Assembly (NCBI RefSeq): GCF_014696315.1 | Contig: NZ_JACJPX010000025.1 | Location: forward strand, 1 to 64,000 | DNA: 64,000 bases | Reading direction: 5' to 3' | From: Calothrix membranacea FACHB-236 | GTDB lineage: Bacteria; Cyanobacteriota; Cyanobacteriia; Cyanobacteriales; Nostocaceae | Shown: positions 62,921 to 64,000 of the stretch, one piece after another | How the letters are laid out: the number at the start of each line of letters is the position of its first letter | How positions within the stretch are numbered: position 1 is the first letter of the stretch | Made by a program: the position numbers and the translations under genes | Notes under the pieces: generated by a model | The model's input: only the letters and a program-made list of their open reading frames with translations | What the model was told of the DNA's origin: nothing | Database searches by the model: none

Positions 62921-63292
62921 ATGAAAAAGCTCATACCCTTGTTAGTCAGCAGCATTTTGGTGATTGGTAGTTTTGGTTGCCAAGATGCAAGCAAAAATGC
63001 ATCAGAAACTCCCACCACTAATGAAGCCACCAAAACAGCCAAAGAAGCATCTACCAAGACGAAAACCGCTGCCAAAACTACTACTGAAACTGCTGCTAAA
63101 AGCTTAATTCTGAGCAAGCTAACCGAAAAAATTCCCGGTAGCAAATTAGTAGTTGAAGACAAAGATGGTGTTGTTACCGTCAAAGGAACAGTTCCTACTG
63201 AGGCTGATATTAAGAAAATTGAACCCTTAGTAAAACAGCAAAAAGGTGTTAAGACTGTAAAAGTAGAAGCAAAGGCTGCTAAAGCTCAATAG
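62921..63292 (+). CDS. BON-domain lipoprotein
   Basis: Exported lipoprotein of 123 residues. The lipobox is in MKKLIPLLVSSILVIGSFGCQDASK, so Cys20 should be lipidated. A Thr/Lys/Ala-rich linker (residues 30-60) leads to one BON domain: ILSKLTEKIPGSKLVVEDKDGVVTVKGTVPTEADIKKIEPLVKQQKGVKTVKV. BON domains bind phospholipid or act in envelope stability (OsmY type). GGAG 7-10 bp before the ATG supports the start. A terminator follows. Confidence 0.88.
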   Translation: MKKLIPLLVSSILVIGSFGCQDASKNASETPTTNEATKTAKEASTKTKTAAKTTTETAAKSLILSKLTEKIPGSKLVVEDKDGVVTVKGTVPTEADIKKIEPLVKQQKGVKTVKVEAKAAKAQ

Positions 63293-63332
63293 CATCAAAA
63301 AAATCTTCTCTTAAGAGTTTGATAATTCTCAG

Positions 63333-63361
63333 CAGGGCTTATAAGATATAAGTCCTGTTTT
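63333..63361 (+). terminator. Intrinsic terminator of the BON lipoprotein gene
   Basis: CAGGGCTTATA pairs with TATAAGTCCTG (one G-T) around AGA, followed by TTTTCTG. It begins 40 bp after the stop codon. Confidence 0.85.
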
Positions 63362-63643
63362 CTGTGACCTATATTCTATAGATATATCATCTTTAGCAGG
63401 GTTCACGACATTCTACATCGGTAATACGAGAGCGATCGCACTCAAGTCTTGGCTTAGTAGCCTGAAAAGCATACCTCCCCAATTTGAGCAGCACTATTAT
63501 TTTTTAGTAATTTTAGTTACTAATTTAAATTTTTAATGATTTTAATGTATTTATATTTTCTGGATAACTATTATTAGTTACCAATTTAAAACTTTGCTTT
63601 CTTTAATATAAATACAGGCAATTCTATAAATTGGGGATGTACC

Positions 63644-64000
63644 ATGCCAAAACGCCTGATTACAGAGTTAAATAATTGGTTACAACGAGATAGAATTGTA
63701 CGTAATCTAGAAATCTTTCAAGACTTTATAATTATCTCACTCTGTCTAGGCTTATTTTGTGTAATGCTGATCCGTCTGACAGATATGTTTACTTCCTTTT
63801 TGCACCCATTAGATTTACGGGAAGTAACATCTGATATTTTGTTTATTTTAATTCTAGTAGAGTTATTCCGCTTGTTAATCGATTACCTACAAGCACAACG
63901 GATATCTGTAGGAGCAGCAGTAGAAATTACTATTGTTTCAGCTCTACGAGAGGTGATTTTACGTGGTGTGCTGGAAATACCCCGCGATCAGCTACTTAGT
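63644..64000 (+). CDS. PsiE-family (phosphate-starvation-inducible-like) membrane protein, cut by window end
   Basis: The frame is open from ATG 63644 to the last base, 119 codons with no stop, so the gene is partial. It begins MPKRLITELNNWLQRDRIVR, then shows hydrophobic segments FIIISLCLGLFCVMLI and ILFILILVELFRLLIDYL, and VGAAVEITIVSALREVIL, which is the pattern of PsiE-family proteins. PsiE genes respond to phosphate limitation in E. coli; the molecular function is not known. No regulatory Pho box was looked for reliably here. Confidence 0.75.
   Translation, partial: MPKRLITELNNWLQRDRIVRNLEIFQDFIIISLCLGLFCVMLIRLTDMFTSFLHPLDLREVTSDILFILILVELFRLLIDYLQAQRISVGAAVEITIVSALREVILRGVLEIPRDQLLS

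Overview
The window looks like the chromosome of a filamentous, probably heterocyst-forming cyanobacterium (Nostocales: Nostoc, Calothrix or Tolypothrix type). Four things point there. The HIP1 octamer GCGATCGC is frequent inside and outside genes. Heptameric short tandem repeats (CCAATGA, TTGGTAA, CCCATTA, TAATGAG, ACTTTTG families) fill many spacers. The protein families are typical of the group: CYP110-type P450, DICT-domain kinase, filamentous-haemagglutinin-type exoprotein, DUF2993, DUF6816-like and an NDH-1 subunit K. Intergenic DNA is long and AT-rich. No phage, insertion sequence with both ends, or CRISPR array was seen. The only transposase-like gene is a REP-associated (RAYT) one with REP-like palindromes around it.

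Layout. 0-5.5 kb: aldo/keto reductase, a 42-bp tandem repeat, the RAYT/REP locus, a deoxyhypusine-synthase-family (homospermidine synthase-like) gene, and an orphan ndhK paralogue fused head to tail with a GNAT gene. 5.6-11.1 kb: a co-directional VOC / Coq4-like / P450 cassette, a SLOG-fold protein, and two membrane proteins (ExoD, DedA). 11.2-20 kb: ABC-2 permease, a large secreted TPS exoprotein, DUF2231/DUF2993 pair, a hemerythrin-like protein, an M20 amidohydrolase and a pentapeptide-repeat protein. 20.8-25.9 kb: ATP-grasp enzyme, an SDR lacking its catalytic Tyr, a hypothetical protein and a second GNAT. 26.2-29.6 kb: a leftward signalling island of conservon-type GTPase, roadblock protein, protoglobin, V4R-like protein and Rieske ferredoxin. 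30-35.2 kb: DUF6816-like protein, ABC exporter, tRNA-Tyr and tRNA-Thr, ankyrin, UBP zinc-finger and S4 proteins. 35.3-37.4 kb: an RNA-repair pair (RNA ligase and HD-polynucleotide kinase). 37.7-57 kb: an exopolysaccharide region, with sugar transferase, WecG-type transferase, a histidine kinase/response regulator pair, GH74 glycanase, three glycosyltransferases, flippase, polymerase, Wzz-like chain-length protein, asparagine-synthase-like and PaaK/CapK-like proteins. 57-64 kb: thioredoxin-fold protein, murE, two sensor kinases with opposite defects, a BON lipoprotein and the start of a PsiE-family gene cut by the window edge.

How genes may work together. The polysaccharide genes of 43.5-57 kb all read leftward with short gaps or overlaps and contain a near-complete Wzx/Wzy pathway. 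The GTPase-roadblock-protoglobin-V4R group resembles actinobacterial conservons, but a haem-binding protoglobin sits where the kinase would be; this is the best candidate for an under-described system here. The RNA ligase and HD-Pnk should heal and seal broken RNA. The two convergent kinases at 59.4-62.4 kb are complementary: one keeps the ATP site but has Gln for the phospho-accepting His, the other keeps the His but has a degraded ATP-binding lid. All functions are read from sequence motifs by eye; no database search was possible.
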